Shown here piece by piece: positions 40,891 through 49,810 of a stretch of 64,000 bases of DNA. The stretch lies in NCBI GenBank assembly GCA_003696675.1, contig RFGH01000224.1, positions 62,001 to 126,000 on the forward strand, written 5' to 3'. Made by a program: the position numbers and the translations under genes. Origin of the DNA: Planctomycetota bacterium (GTDB lineage: Bacteria; Planctomycetota; Phycisphaerae; Phycisphaerales; UBA1924). The notes below the pieces were generated by a model that was not told the DNA's origin, ran no database searches, and saw only the letters and a program-made list of their open reading frames with translations. The stretch's first letter is position 1. Each line of letters starts with the position of its first letter.

Positions 40891-42882
40891 ATGCTCAGGA
40901 CCTTGAGGCGGATCGCCGTGCTGTCGCTTTGCACGCTCAGCGGGGCCGCGTACGGACAGCAGGACATCTTCTGGGCCAACCCGCAGGGCGGGGTGTGGTC
41001 CGGTGCCGAGAACTGGTCGCCGGCCACCGTGCCAAACAACGATGGCAACACCCTTTACAACGCGACGCTCGACGCACTCGGCAGCCCGTACACGGTCACG
41101 CTCGATATCGATGTCACGCTGCAAAACTTCTCGCTGCTCTGGTCCGGCGTTACCCTCGACCTGCTGGATCGTGGTCTGACCATCAACGAGTCGGCGATCA
41201 TCTCGAACGGCCTGGTCACACGGACGGCGACGACCTTCACCAAGGACGTCCTGGTCGTCGGCGGCCTGACCCTCGAAGACTCCACGCTGATGGGCGCCGG
41301 CGTCTTCCGCGCGACCGGCGGCGTCAACATCATGAGCGCCAGCAATGTTGATATCTGCAATACATGTGTGGACACATCCGGCCCCTCGCAGGTGTCCGGT
41401 TCCGGCAGCGTTTCTCTCAACATGGGGGGCGAGATCAATAACCAGCAGGGCGGCACGCTGACTTTGAGCGCGACCTCCAGCCGCACCATCCAGGGTGACG
41501 GCACCGGAAGGTTCAACAACGCCGGTACGCTGAACAACGGCGCCAACTCGTCTCGCGGCCTTCCGGGCGTGACAACTTTCAGCGGGGTCAACTTCTCCAA
41601 CACCGGCACGCTGAATGTATTTACAGGCGGCATCGCCCTGTTCACCTCCAACGACCTGACCAACAACGGGACGCTCGAGGACGGCACTTGGAATGTGTTC
41701 AACGGCTCGTTCCTCGACTTCGGTGATTCGCAGGTCTTCCGCCTGGCGGCCGAGATCAATATCTCAGGATCGGATGCCCAGGTCTTTGGCATTTCGCAGC
41801 TGGATACGGTCGAGCAGGGGGGACGCTTCGGCGTGCTCGCGGGCCAGAACTTCTCGGCGTTCTCGACCTTCACCAACTTCGGTGAGGTCGAGGTGGGCTT
41901 CGGCTCCGTGTTCGACAGCGGGCAGGGGCTGACGAATGTGGATGGCGATGGCCTGTTCGGCGGGCGTTACATCGTGGCCGGCGTGTTCAACACAGGTGCC
42001 GAGGTCATCCGCCTGCTCCAGGCGGACCTGACCCTCATCGGGGCCGACTCGGTGTTCTCCGGCATCGGCGGGCTCGACGAGGTGGGATCCAGCGGCCGGT
42101 TCGCCATCGAGGGTGGGCGCAACTTCTCTACGCTGGGCAATCTCGGCGTTCAGGACGGCGGGTTCGTCAAGGTCGGCGCGGGGTCCGTGCTCGAGGTCAC
42201 CGGGCTGCTGCTCAACAACGATACCAGCGGCTTGTTCGACGCTGCCGCGTTCGAGGTGCAAGGGACCTTCATCGCCTCGAACCTGAACATCATCGAGATC
42301 TCCAACGAACTGATCCTGGACGGGATCGGCTCTCAGCTGCTCGACGCCGCCGGGAATGACGCGATCGCCAATCTTCAGCGCATCCGCGGCGACGGCATCC
42401 TGCGTCTGCGAAACGGGCGGAACCTCGATGTAAGCAACCTGATTATCGACGGCGTGCTCTCGATCGAGGGCGCCCCGGGAGCCCCGGGATCGCGGGGCGA
42501 GACACCCGGCACAGTCCGCGTCGCAGGCACGACCCGCTTCACGGAGCGGTCCACCCTGGAGATCCTGATCAACGGGGCCGAGGAGGCGGAATACGGCAAG
42601 TTGCTGTCCGATCAGCTGGAGGTCGTGGTGGGCTCGACCCTCTCGCTGCTGGTCGGGGAGGGAGCCGGGCTCAAGTTCGGCGACGAGCTCATGATCGTCC
42701 AGGCCGGCAACATGGTCGGTGAGTTCACCGGCCTGCTCGGGCTGGATATCGGCAACGGGCTTTCCTTCGAAGTCTTCCAGAACCAATCGGGCGTGGTGCT
42801 CCGCGTCGTGCCCGCTCCCGCGTCGGCGATGCTGGTGTGCGGGGCGGGGCTGCTCGCGGCCCGGCGTCGCCGGCACTGCTGA
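40891..42882 (+). CDS. large secreted PEP-CTERM-type protein, beta-solenoid-like
   Basis: 663 residues with signal peptide (MLRTLRRIAVLSLCTLSGAAYG) and AAGGAG ribosome site. 'ANPQGGVWSGAENWSPATVP' is the start of the autotransporter-associated/PEP-CTERM repeat type ('W...NW....P'). The middle is Asn/Gly/Thr-rich with regular 'NNGTL', 'NTGTLNV' blades suggesting a beta-solenoid. The end has the sorting tail VPAPASAM, a hydrophobic stretch and ARRRR. It is likely a surface or biofilm-matrix protein. It follows the kinase gene by 116 bases and precedes an antiporter. No enzyme domain was seen. Confidence 0.85.
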   Translation: MLRTLRRIAVLSLCTLSGAAYGQQDIFWANPQGGVWSGAENWSPATVPNNDGNTLYNATLDALGSPYTVTLDIDVTLQNFSLLWSGVTLDLLDRGLTINESAIISNGLVTRTATTFTKDVLVVGGLTLEDSTLMGAGVFRATGGVNIMSASNVDICNTCVDTSGPSQVSGSGSVSLNMGGEINNQQGGTLTLSATSSRTIQGDGTGRFNNAGTLNNGANSSRGLPGVTTFSGVNFSNTGTLNVFTGGIALFTSNDLTNNGTLEDGTWNVFNGSFLDFGDSQVFRLAAEINISGSDAQVFGISQLDTVEQGGRFGVLAGQNFSAFSTFTNFGEVEVGFGSVFDSGQGLTNVDGDGLFGGRYIVAGVFNTGAEVIRLLQADLTLIGADSVFSGIGGLDEVGSSGRFAIEGGRNFSTLGNLGVQDGGFVKVGAGSVLEVTGLLLNNDTSGLFDAAAFEVQGTFIASNLNIIEISNELILDGIGSQLLDAAGNDAIANLQRIRGDGILRLRNGRNLDVSNLIIDGVLSIEGAPGAPGSRGETPGTVRVAGTTRFTERSTLEILINGAEEAEYGKLLSDQLEVVVGSTLSLLVGEGAGLKFGDELMIVQAGNMVGEFTGLLGLDIGNGLSFEVFQNQSGVVLRVVPAPASAMLVCGAGLLAARRRRHC

Positions 42883-42932
42883 GCCGGGACCGATTGATCG
42901 CGTCCGAGCGGGCCGGGGGCACGCCGTTCAGG

Positions 42933-42938
42933 TATCAT
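42933..42938 (+). promoter_or_regulatory. candidate -10 (TATCAT), leaderless antiporter gene
   Basis: TATCAT is followed by 7 bases and the ATG at 42946. The predicted transcription start is at the start codon; no Shine-Dalgarno or -35 is seen. Confidence 0.55.
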
Positions 42939-42945
42939 CGCCGGC

Positions 42946-44919
42946 ATGGATGCGACGATGCTGACCTTGGCTGCGGGCGGTGGGGGCGCGGTGCCGATCG
43001 CGCTGGGCCTGCTCGTCATCCTCGGGGTGGGCGCGCAGTGGCTGGCGTGGCGTCTGCGTGTCCCGTCGATCCTGCTCCTGCTGCTCTTCGGCATCATCGC
43101 CGGCCCGGTCATGCGATCGGTGCTCAGCCCGGGGCATCCGCTGTCCATCGATCCGGACTCGATCTTCGGGCCGGACTTGCTGCTCTCGCTCGTGGGGGTG
43201 TCGGTCGGGCTGATCCTGTATGAAGGCGGCCTGACGCTCAACTTCCGCGAGCTCCGCAAGACCTGGCGCCCCGTCACCATGATGGTGACGACCGGGGCGC
43301 TGATCACCTGGATCGTGGCCGGATTTGCCGCCAAGTGGGTGCTCGGGCTGAGCACGGAACTGGCGGTCCAGCTCGGCGCGATCCTGATCGTCACCGGCCC
43401 GACGGTCATCGGCCCGCTGCTCAGCCACATCCGTCCCTCAGGCGCGACCGGGCTGATCCTCAAATGGGAGGGCATCGTGATCGACCCCATCGGGGTCGGT
43501 GCGGCCGTTCTGGTCTTCGAGGTCATCGCCCTCGGACCCGAGATGCGGGGCGTTGCCCCGGTGCTCGAAGCCCTCACGCTGACGGTGGTGTTCGGCACCC
43601 TCTTCGGGGTGCTCGCGGCCGTCCTCCTCAAAGAAGTCATGACCCGCTTCTGGGTGCCCGATTCGCTGCAGAACCCGGTCTCCCTGATGCTCGTCGTGGC
43701 GACCTTCACCGCCTCGAACCAGGTTCAGGCCGAGTCGGGCCTGCTCGCGACCACGGTCATGGGCATCGTCCTAGCGAACCAGAAAAAGGTGGATGTCCAC
43801 CACATCCTTGAGTTCAAGGAGAACCTGCGGGTTCTGCTGATCGCCCTGCTGTTCATCGTGCTGGCCGCACGCCTGAAGCTCGAGGATTTGCAGGCGTTGG
43901 ACCCCTTGGCGGTGCTCGCGTTCCTAGCCGTGCTGATTGTCATCGCCCGCCCCGCGTCGGTGTTCCTGGCCACGATCGGCACGGGGCTGAGCTGGCGTGA
44001 GCGGCTGTTCGTGTCTTGGGTCGCGCCGCGAGGGATCGTGGCGGCGGCCGGTGCATCGGTTTTCGCGCTCGGGCTCGAGAACGCCGGGATTCCCGGGGCC
44101 GAGCAGCTCGTTCCGCTGACTTTCGCCGTCATCATCGGTACCGTGGCGTTCTACGGGCTGACGGCGGCGTGGGCGGCCCGATTGCTGGGCGTGTCGGATC
44201 AGAACCCGCAGGGCGTGCTGTTCGTCGGCGCGCCGCGGTGGGCAAGGCTGTTGGCCAAGACGCTGCAGTCCCGCAACATCCGTGTGCTGATGATGGACAC
44301 CAACCGGTCGAACATCACCGCGGCCCGCATGGACGGCATTCCGGCCGAGCATATGAATGTGCTCACCGTCAGCGATCTCAGCGAGATCGATCTGCGGGGT
44401 ATCGGGCGTGTCTTCGCGGTCACGCCCAACGACGAGGTGAACACGCTGGTCCTGCAGCGGTTCAAAGGGTATTTCGATACCGCGGGTCTGTATCGCCTGG
44501 CGACGAGGCACACCAAGCCGGTCAGCAGCGCGGGCAAAGCCGATTCCGATCATTCGGATCGCCGCTTCCGCACCCTCTTCTCGAGCGAGTTGACCTATCA
44601 GGATCTTGAGTCGTTCGTCGTCTCCGGCTGGGTCTTCAAGGCGACGCCGCTGTCCAACGAGTTCACTTACCGCGATTTCCGCTCTCTGTACGGCCCGACG
44701 ATGGTCCCCATCGGTGCGGTGTCGGCCTCGGGCACTTTGAATGTCGCGACCGCGGGGCGCCCGTTCGCGCCCGGCGCGGGCGACACCGTGCTCGCGTTGG
44801 TAGACCCGGACGAGCTGCTCATGAGCCCGCTAGCCCCGGAAGAGCCCGAGGGCGAGCCCGTCGACGCAGAGCGGGTCGATGTCGACGGCGAAGACCGGGA
44901 GATGTCGCCCCCGGCTTGA
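42946..44919 (+). CDS. CPA1-type cation:proton antiporter with TrkA-N-like domain
   Basis: 657 residues. Residues ~15-420 contain about 12 membrane segments of the NhaP/KefB fold ('VPSILLLLLFGIIAGPV', 'GVSVGLILYEGGLTLNFREL', 'ILIVTGPTVIGPLLSHI', 'VAPRGIVAAAGASVFALGLE'). Residues ~425-550 resemble a TrkA-N nucleotide-sensing domain ('GVLFVGAPRWARLLAKTLQS', 'VLMMDTNRSNITAARMDGI'), with a degenerate glycine turn. It would exchange Na+ or K+ for protons. It converges on the NAD kinase gene with 7 bases between stops. Confidence 0.92.
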   Translation: MDATMLTLAAGGGGAVPIALGLLVILGVGAQWLAWRLRVPSILLLLLFGIIAGPVMRSVLSPGHPLSIDPDSIFGPDLLLSLVGVSVGLILYEGGLTLNFRELRKTWRPVTMMVTTGALITWIVAGFAAKWVLGLSTELAVQLGAILIVTGPTVIGPLLSHIRPSGATGLILKWEGIVIDPIGVGAAVLVFEVIALGPEMRGVAPVLEALTLTVVFGTLFGVLAAVLLKEVMTRFWVPDSLQNPVSLMLVVATFTASNQVQAESGLLATTVMGIVLANQKKVDVHHILEFKENLRVLLIALLFIVLAARLKLEDLQALDPLAVLAFLAVLIVIARPASVFLATIGTGLSWRERLFVSWVAPRGIVAAAGASVFALGLENAGIPGAEQLVPLTFAVIIGTVAFYGLTAAWAARLLGVSDQNPQGVLFVGAPRWARLLAKTLQSRNIRVLMMDTNRSNITAARMDGIPAEHMNVLTVSDLSEIDLRGIGRVFAVTPNDEVNTLVLQRFKGYFDTAGLYRLATRHTKPVSSAGKADSDHSDRRFRTLFSSELTYQDLESFVVSGWVFKATPLSNEFTYRDFRSLYGPTMVPIGAVSASGTLNVATAGRPFAPGAGDTVLALVDPDELLMSPLAPEEPEGEPVDAERVDVDGEDREMSPPA

Positions 44920-44926
44920 GCACTGC

Positions 44927-45820
44927 TCAGCGTTCCAGTTCGGTGATGTTTCCGGTGGGGGCGCTCGCCCAGTGCATCTTGCTCAGCAGCGTCCGCCAGT
45001 AGCCGACCCGAGGGTCGGCGACGAATCGCACCCGCTCGGAACCCCCCCTGATCTGCACGGTGTCGCCCTCGGCCAGCCGGACGCTGCTCTGCCCGTCGAT
45101 CAGCAGTGTGGTGCCGGATTCCTCGATCGTGTTGACCGATCGCACGGCGATGTCCACCGGGAGGTCCGCGTGCAGCACGATCGGACGGAAGCTCAGCGAG
45201 TGGGCGGCGATCGGTGTGATGATCGTCGCGTCGACGCCCGGGGCCACGATCGGCCCGCCGGCGGATACATTGTACGCGGTCGAGCCTGTCGGCGTGGACA
45301 CGATCAGCCCGTCGCCGGACACGGTCGGGCCCGGCTGACCATCGATGGTCAGCCCGAGCGTGATCATGCGGTAGGGCGGGCCGGCCGTGACGACGAACTC
45401 GTTGAGGGCGAGGGAGCGGAGCTTGGGCTTCCCGCTCGCGTCGAGCACCTCGCACGAGAGCGTGCGGTGCTCGTGCGTGGCCAGCGGGCCCTCGCCCAGC
45501 AGGGAGGCGGCATCGCGGCGGAAGGCGCTCAACTCGTAGCCGGCCATGAAGCCGACCTTCCCGGTGTTGATCCCCAGCAGGGGCACACCGAGGGCGAGGC
45601 ACGCCCGGGCGGAACTGAGAATGGTCCCGTCGCCGCCGAGCACGACGATCAGATCCAAGCGGGCATCCTGATAGATGTCGACCACCGTGTCCGGCAGGTC
45701 GGCGGAACGCATCTCGCCGACCAGGCGGGCGTGCTTCTGGATGAGCGTGCGGACCTCGTCGGCGGCCTCGACCGCGCGGGGTTTCTTGTGATTCACGATC
45801 AACAGGGCGGCCCGTCCCAT
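44927..45820 (-). CDS. nadK: NAD kinase
   Basis: 297 residues from the ATG at 45820; a longer frame to 45901 overlaps dxs. Hallmarks are 'VVLGGDGTILSSARA' (GGDGT), 'LLGINTGKVGFMAGYEL', 'LALNEFVVTAG' and 'STPTGSTAYNVSAGGPIVAP'. It makes NADP from NAD with ATP or polyphosphate. It follows dxs by 25 bases on the same strand but has its own TACGAT -10 seven bases before the start, so it may be transcribed alone as a leaderless mRNA. Confidence 0.94.
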   Translation of the reverse strand: MGRAALLIVNHKKPRAVEAADEVRTLIQKHARLVGEMRSADLPDTVVDIYQDARLDLIVVLGGDGTILSSARACLALGVPLLGINTGKVGFMAGYELSAFRRDAASLLGEGPLATHEHRTLSCEVLDASGKPKLRSLALNEFVVTAGPPYRMITLGLTIDGQPGPTVSGDGLIVSTPTGSTAYNVSAGGPIVAPGVDATIITPIAAHSLSFRPIVLHADLPVDIAVRSVNTIEESGTTLLIDGQSSVRLAEGDTVQIRGGSERVRFVADPRVGYWRTLLSKMHWASAPTGNITELER

Positions 45821-45827
45821 CGGGTCG

Positions 45828-45833
45828 ATCGTA
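45828..45833 (-). promoter_or_regulatory. candidate -10 (TACGAT), leaderless nadK
   Basis: TACGAT on the minus strand, 7 bases before the nadK ATG at 45820. Confidence 0.5.
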
Positions 45834-45845
45834 GGGGCGTGGTCC

Positions 45846-47849
45846 CTACCGGCTCCCCGAGGGCTGCGAAACCTCCGCCAGTTCCGAGACGCTCGCGACA
45901 AACGGCGCGTTGCGTTCGGGATCGGCGGTGTGGCGGATCATGCGGGCGATGCCCGAGGCATCGAGCCCCACTTCGGCGAGCTGCTTGCTGCGGGAGTCCT
46001 GCATGATCCAGTGGTCAGGGATGCCGTGTCGGACGACGCGGGAGGCGTCAAGCCCCATCTCCTGCGCGGCCTCGATGACCGCACTGCCGAACCCGCCGAT
46101 CACGGTGTGGTCCTCGAGGGTCAGCACCGGGATTTGGCGGGACAGCAACGCACGGACGAGCGCCGCGTCGATTGGTTTGGCGAAGCGGGCATCCCAGACG
46201 GCGACCTTGTAGTCCAATGCGAGCCGGTCGGCGGCGTCCATCGCGGCGATGGCGGGGGTGCCGAACGCGAGCACGGCCACATCCGGGCGATTCGCGTCGA
46301 GGTCGGCGAACCCCGGCGTCAGCAGGCGGGCCTTGCCGAGCTCGAAGGGCGGGCAGGATTCGTTGACGAACCGCTGCGAGCAATCGTCGCGGGGGTAGCG
46401 GACGCTGCTCAGCCCGCCGTCCCAGGTCCGCATGAACTCAAGGGCGGCCTTGAGGCTCGGCTCGTCGATGGCGGCCGTCAGCACCGCGTCGGGCAGCGTC
46501 CGCAGGATGGCGATGTCACAGAAGCCGTGATGCACGGCGCCGTCGCCGCCGACCAGCCCGGCGCGGTCGAGGCAAAGGCGGACGGAGAGGCCCTGGAGCG
46601 AGACCTCCTGGAAGGCCTGGTCGAAGGCCCGCTGCAGGAAGGTCGAGTAGACCGCGAAGAACGGGCGCAGCCCGGTTTTGGCCATGCCCGCCATCATGTC
46701 CATGGCGTGGCTCTCGCAGATGCCGGTGTCGAAGCTCCGCTCGGGGTGCTTCTCGATGGCCCGAACCACGCCGGTGCCGTCGGGCATGGCGGCGGTGGCG
46801 GTCACGACCTTGGCGTCGCGGTCCATCAGGTCGACGAGCGCGTCGCCGAAGGCCGCGGTGAACGACCGCCCGCCGGACTTCATCTCCACGCGGCAGCCGA
46901 GCTGCTCGGTCCGCTGGACCTTGAACGCCTTGGGGGAGTGGAACTTCGTGGCGTCCTGCTCGGCGATGTCCAGGCCCTTGCCCTTGATCGTCTTGACATG
47001 CAGCACCATGGGGCGGTCCATGTCGCGGGCTTCGGAGAGGAACTCGATGAGCGTGGGCAGGTCGTGCCCGTCGATCGGGCCGACGGTCAGCAGCCCGAAC
47101 TTCTCGAACCACGAGTCCTCGGCAATGGCCGCCTTGGTCATCTCGCCCATGCGGTGATAGGCCTCGCGGAGCATGCCGCCGCCGGGGACATGTTTGAGCA
47201 GCTCCTTGGCGCCCCTTTTGAAGTCGCTGTAGGTGTGGCTGACGCGGACGCGGTCGAAGTACTGGGCCATCGCGCCCTGCGGCTTGCTGATGCTCATGCC
47301 GTTGTCGTTGAGCACCACCAGGAACTGCCGCTTGAGCACGCCCGCGCCGTTCAATCCCTCCATCGCGACGCCGTTGACGATCGAGGCGTCGCCGATGATG
47401 GTCACCACACGCCGCCCGTCGGGATTGGTCTTGGGGTCGTACGCTTCGCCGTTGAGGCTGTCGCCGCGGGCCATGCCCACGGCGGTCGAGATGCCCGTGC
47501 CCGCGTGCCCGACGCGGAAGAGGTCGTAGGGCGATTCGCTCGGTTCGGGGAAACCCGCCATGCCCTGGCGGGTGCGGAGCTTGCTCAGCAGCGGGTACCG
47601 CCCGGTGATCAGCTTGTGCGGGTAGCACTGGTGGCCCACATCGAACAGCAGGCGGTCGTGCCCGAAGTCGAAGACCCGGTGCAACGCCAGGGTCAGCTCG
47701 ACCACCCCGAGATTGGGGGCCAGGTGTCCGCCGGTCGCCGAGACTTGCGTGATGATCGCCTCGCGGATCTCCTGAGCCAGCTTGCCGAGCTGCTCGACCG
47801 TGAGCGTGCGGAGATCCTTGGGGCCGGTGATGGTTTCAAGCAGCGTCAT
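45846..47849 (-). CDS. dxs: 1-deoxy-D-xylulose-5-phosphate synthase
   Basis: 667 residues, slightly longer than the usual ~620. It shows 'DVGHQCYPHKLITGRYPLLS', the thiamine-diphosphate motif 'TIIGDASIVNGVAMEGLNGA' and 'LVVLNDNGMSIS'. The transketolase-like half has 'FDTGICESHAMDMMAGMA' and 'VGGDGAVHHGFCDIAILRTL'. It makes DXP from pyruvate and glyceraldehyde-3-phosphate, the first step of the MEP isoprenoid route. It lies just downstream of the polyprenyl synthase gene on the same strand, so isoprenoid genes are grouped. GAGGG precedes the ATG. Confidence 0.95.
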   Translation of the reverse strand: MTLLETITGPKDLRTLTVEQLGKLAQEIREAIITQVSATGGHLAPNLGVVELTLALHRVFDFGHDRLLFDVGHQCYPHKLITGRYPLLSKLRTRQGMAGFPEPSESPYDLFRVGHAGTGISTAVGMARGDSLNGEAYDPKTNPDGRRVVTIIGDASIVNGVAMEGLNGAGVLKRQFLVVLNDNGMSISKPQGAMAQYFDRVRVSHTYSDFKRGAKELLKHVPGGGMLREAYHRMGEMTKAAIAEDSWFEKFGLLTVGPIDGHDLPTLIEFLSEARDMDRPMVLHVKTIKGKGLDIAEQDATKFHSPKAFKVQRTEQLGCRVEMKSGGRSFTAAFGDALVDLMDRDAKVVTATAAMPDGTGVVRAIEKHPERSFDTGICESHAMDMMAGMAKTGLRPFFAVYSTFLQRAFDQAFQEVSLQGLSVRLCLDRAGLVGGDGAVHHGFCDIAILRTLPDAVLTAAIDEPSLKAALEFMRTWDGGLSSVRYPRDDCSQRFVNESCPPFELGKARLLTPGFADLDANRPDVAVLAFGTPAIAAMDAADRLALDYKVAVWDARFAKPIDAALVRALLSRQIPVLTLEDHTVIGGFGSAVIEAAQEMGLDASRVVRHGIPDHWIMQDSRSKQLAEVGLDASGIARMIRHTADPERNAPFVASVSELAEVSQPSGSR

Positions 47850-47888
47850 GCAGCCCTCGGGTTCGTGCCTGCTGGGCGGTCCGATGTC

Positions 47889-47894
47889 ATTCTA
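47889..47894 (-). promoter_or_regulatory. candidate -10 (TAGAAT) for dxs
   Basis: TAGAAT on the minus strand, 39 bases before the dxs ATG, leaving a leader of about 32 bases that contains GAGGG. Confidence 0.4.
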
Positions 47895-47980
47895 GCGGCA
47901 CTGAAACCGCTTGCTCTGCCTACGCCGCATCGGCTTGATGGGGTCGATGCCCGTCGGGTTTCGCGGCTTTCGGGGACGGC

Positions 47981-48865
47981 TTACCGGTCCCGCTGGGCCA
48001 TCGCCCGGCTCAGGTCGATCAGCGGGCGGGCAGGCTCGCCGAGCGGCGCGATCAGTGCCTCGGCCTCGTCCTGCAGACGCCGGATCTCCGCCCGCGAGCC
48101 GTCCACCCCCAGCACGCCGGGATAGGTCAGTTTGCCCGCGTCGGCGTCCTTGCCGGTGGCCTTGCCGACCACGGCGGCCGAGCCCTCGACATCCAGCACA
48201 TCGTCCACGATCTGGAAGATCAGCCCGAGCCGCTCGGCGAACCCGGTGATCGCCCCCAGCCGCCCGTCGTCGTTGGGCGTGCCCGCGCCGAGCATGGCGC
48301 CCAGGCGGCAGGCCGCCCGGATCAGCGCCCCGGTCTTGTTTCGGTGGACGGTCTCGAGCCGTTCGAGGTCGCTCAGCCCGGCCCCCAGCCCGCCCAGCGT
48401 GTCATAGACCTGCCCGACGATCATCGACCGCGTGCCCTCGACCACCTCGCGGATCAGGGCCAGACGCAGGTCGGCGGGCTCGTCGGTGCACAGCCGGTCG
48501 GCCGCGTCGAAGGCGAGGGTCAGCATGGCGTCGCCCGCGAGCAGGGCCATCGGCTCGCCCGCATGGATGTGCAGGGTGGGACGCCCGCGGCGCATGTCGT
48601 CGTTGTCGAGGGCCGGCAGGTCGTCGTGCACCAGGCTGAAGGCGTGGACGAGTTCGACCGCCACGCCCCCGGGCAGGGACCGCTCCCCGTCGCCGCCGAC
48701 CGCCTCGGCGCACCGCCATGCGAGCACCGGGCGCAGGCGTTTGCCGCCGCCGAGCAGGGCGTATTCGACCGCTTCGAGCAACCCGCCGGACAGCCCGCAC
48801 GCCGACGCGTAGCCCCGCAGGGCGTGCTCGATCCGCTCGGCGATGTGGGCGTGGCTGCTGGGCAT
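47981..48865 (-). CDS. ispA: polyprenyl diphosphate synthase (farnesyl/geranylgeranyl type)
   Basis: 294 residues. First Asp-rich motif 'LVHDDLPALDNDDMRRGRPT', second 'IFQIVDDVLDVEGSA', plus 'GGGKRLRPVLAWRCAE' for the diphosphate. It condenses isopentenyl diphosphate units into C15 or C20 chains. It precedes dxs on the same strand with 131 bases between them. The residue pattern before the first DD motif does not allow a firm C15/C20 choice. A TAGGCT -10 lies 9 bases before the ATG. Confidence 0.92.
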   Translation of the reverse strand: MPSSHAHIAERIEHALRGYASACGLSGGLLEAVEYALLGGGKRLRPVLAWRCAEAVGGDGERSLPGGVAVELVHAFSLVHDDLPALDNDDMRRGRPTLHIHAGEPMALLAGDAMLTLAFDAADRLCTDEPADLRLALIREVVEGTRSMIVGQVYDTLGGLGAGLSDLERLETVHRNKTGALIRAACRLGAMLGAGTPNDDGRLGAITGFAERLGLIFQIVDDVLDVEGSAAVVGKATGKDADAGKLTYPGVLGVDGSRAEIRRLQDEAEALIAPLGEPARPLIDLSRAMAQRDR

Positions 48866-48874
48866 GCTCGCCCA

Positions 48875-48880
48875 AGCCTA
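48875..48880 (-). promoter_or_regulatory. candidate -10 (TAGGCT), leaderless ispA
   Basis: TAGGCT on the minus strand, 9 bases before the ispA ATG at 48865. Confidence 0.45.
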
Positions 48881-48911
48881 TCCGCGGCCCCTTGCGTCGG
48901 TCCCCTTCCCC

Positions 48912-48917
48912 TACACT
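48912..48917 (+). promoter_or_regulatory. candidate -10 (TACACT), leaderless channel gene
   Basis: TACACT is 6 bases before the GTG at 48924. It was one reason to prefer that start over the ATG at 48939. Confidence 0.45.
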
Positions 48918-48923
48918 CCGCCC

Positions 48924-49520
48924 GTGTTCGAGCAGGCCATGACCATCTTCCGCGCCGGCGGCTGGGTGATGTACCCGCTGCTGTTCCTCTCGATCCTCGC
49001 CCTGACGCTGGTCGTCGAGCGGGCGATCTACTGGGCGGGCAACATGGGCAACGGGCGCCGCTTCGCCTTGTACCTGGCCGACCTGCGCTCCGGCAACCGG
49101 GCGGGGGCCATCGCCCGCGCCCGCGACGACAAGGGCATCCTCGCCCGTTACCTCCGCACGCTCGGCGCGACCCACAGCGAGCTGACCGAGGGCGTCGCCC
49201 TCGCGGCCATCGAATCGATCCGCCCGGCGATCGAGCGGTCGTCCGCGGCCCTGCCGGTCATCATCGCGGCCGCGCCGCTGCTGGGCATCCTCGGCACGGT
49301 CACCGGCATCATCCAGAGCTTCGACCTGCTGGGCCAGGCGAGCGGCGTGTCGGACCCCACGGCGGTCGCCGGCGGCATCGCCGAGGCGCTGTACACCACC
49401 GCGTTCGGGCTGACGGTGGCCCTGATCGCGGTCTTCCCGCACGCGCTGTTCAAGGCGCGGGCGGAACGCACCCTCGCCCGGCTGGAGGCGCTGGCCGGGG
49501 CGATGGTGGACGCGGACTAA
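48924..49520 (+). CDS. MotA/TolQ/ExbB-type proton channel protein
   Basis: 198 residues from the GTG at 48924; ATG 48939 is an alternative, and 48843 would overlap ispA. It has three membrane segments: 'MYPLLFLSILALTLVVERAI' near the N-terminus and two in the second half. The family core is seen as 'LPVIIAAAPLLGILGTVTGI' and 'ALYTTAFGLTVALIAVFPHA'. Such proteins use the proton-motive force to power TonB-like transport or envelope functions. The usual ExbD/TolR partner gene does not follow; a hairpin-rich spacer does. Confidence 0.88.
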   Translation: MFEQAMTIFRAGGWVMYPLLFLSILALTLVVERAIYWAGNMGNGRRFALYLADLRSGNRAGAIARARDDKGILARYLRTLGATHSELTEGVALAAIESIRPAIERSSAALPVIIAAAPLLGILGTVTGIIQSFDLLGQASGVSDPTAVAGGIAEALYTTAFGLTVALIAVFPHALFKARAERTLARLEALAGAMVDAD

Positions 49521-49532
49521 CCCGGCGCACCC

Positions 49533-49583
49533 GAACGACAAGAAGGTGGTCCCCACCCCCTGGGGACCACCTTCTTGTCGTTC
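49533..49583. terminator. perfect 22-bp hairpin, copy 1
   Basis: Arms 49533-49554 and 49562-49583, loop ACCCCCT. It begins 13 bases after the channel gene stop. There is no T-run, so factor-independent termination is uncertain. Confidence 0.5.
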
Positions 49584-49759
49584 CGAACCGTCAGGGCGGT
49601 TTGGATGATCTTCCTTCCGACGCACCACCGTCTTCTTGTTCTCCTTATCTCTCTTCTCCGGGGGGGTGGTTGCTGGCCCCCCCCGGCGGTGGTCCGTGTC
49701 TTCGTCCTCCGACGACACAACCACCGCTCACCCTCTCTCCGATCACGCTCTGTCTGCAG

Positions 49760-49810
49760 GAATGACAAGGCGGTGGTCCCCACTCCCTGGGGACCACCGC
49801 CTTGTCATTC
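49760..49810. terminator. perfect 22-bp hairpin, copy 2
   Basis: Arms 49760-49781 and 49789-49810, loop ACTCCCT. It lies 23 bases beyond the stop of the PTS gene. Its first 14 bases recur at 8766-8779. Confidence 0.5.

Noticed and set aside
45930-48125. 731-residue open frame on the plus strand opposite dxs
   Set aside because: It is fully antisense to dxs and has the Gly/Arg/Asp-rich text typical of the opposite strand of GC-rich genes. No domain is visible.
48344-49765. 473-residue plus-strand frame running through ispA, the channel gene and the spacer
   Set aside because: It crosses two real genes in another frame and translates the hairpin repeats into Arg/Pro-rich text.
49533-49810. 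CRISPR array
   Set aside because: Only two palindromic copies exist, the spacing is not regular and no cas gene is nearby.
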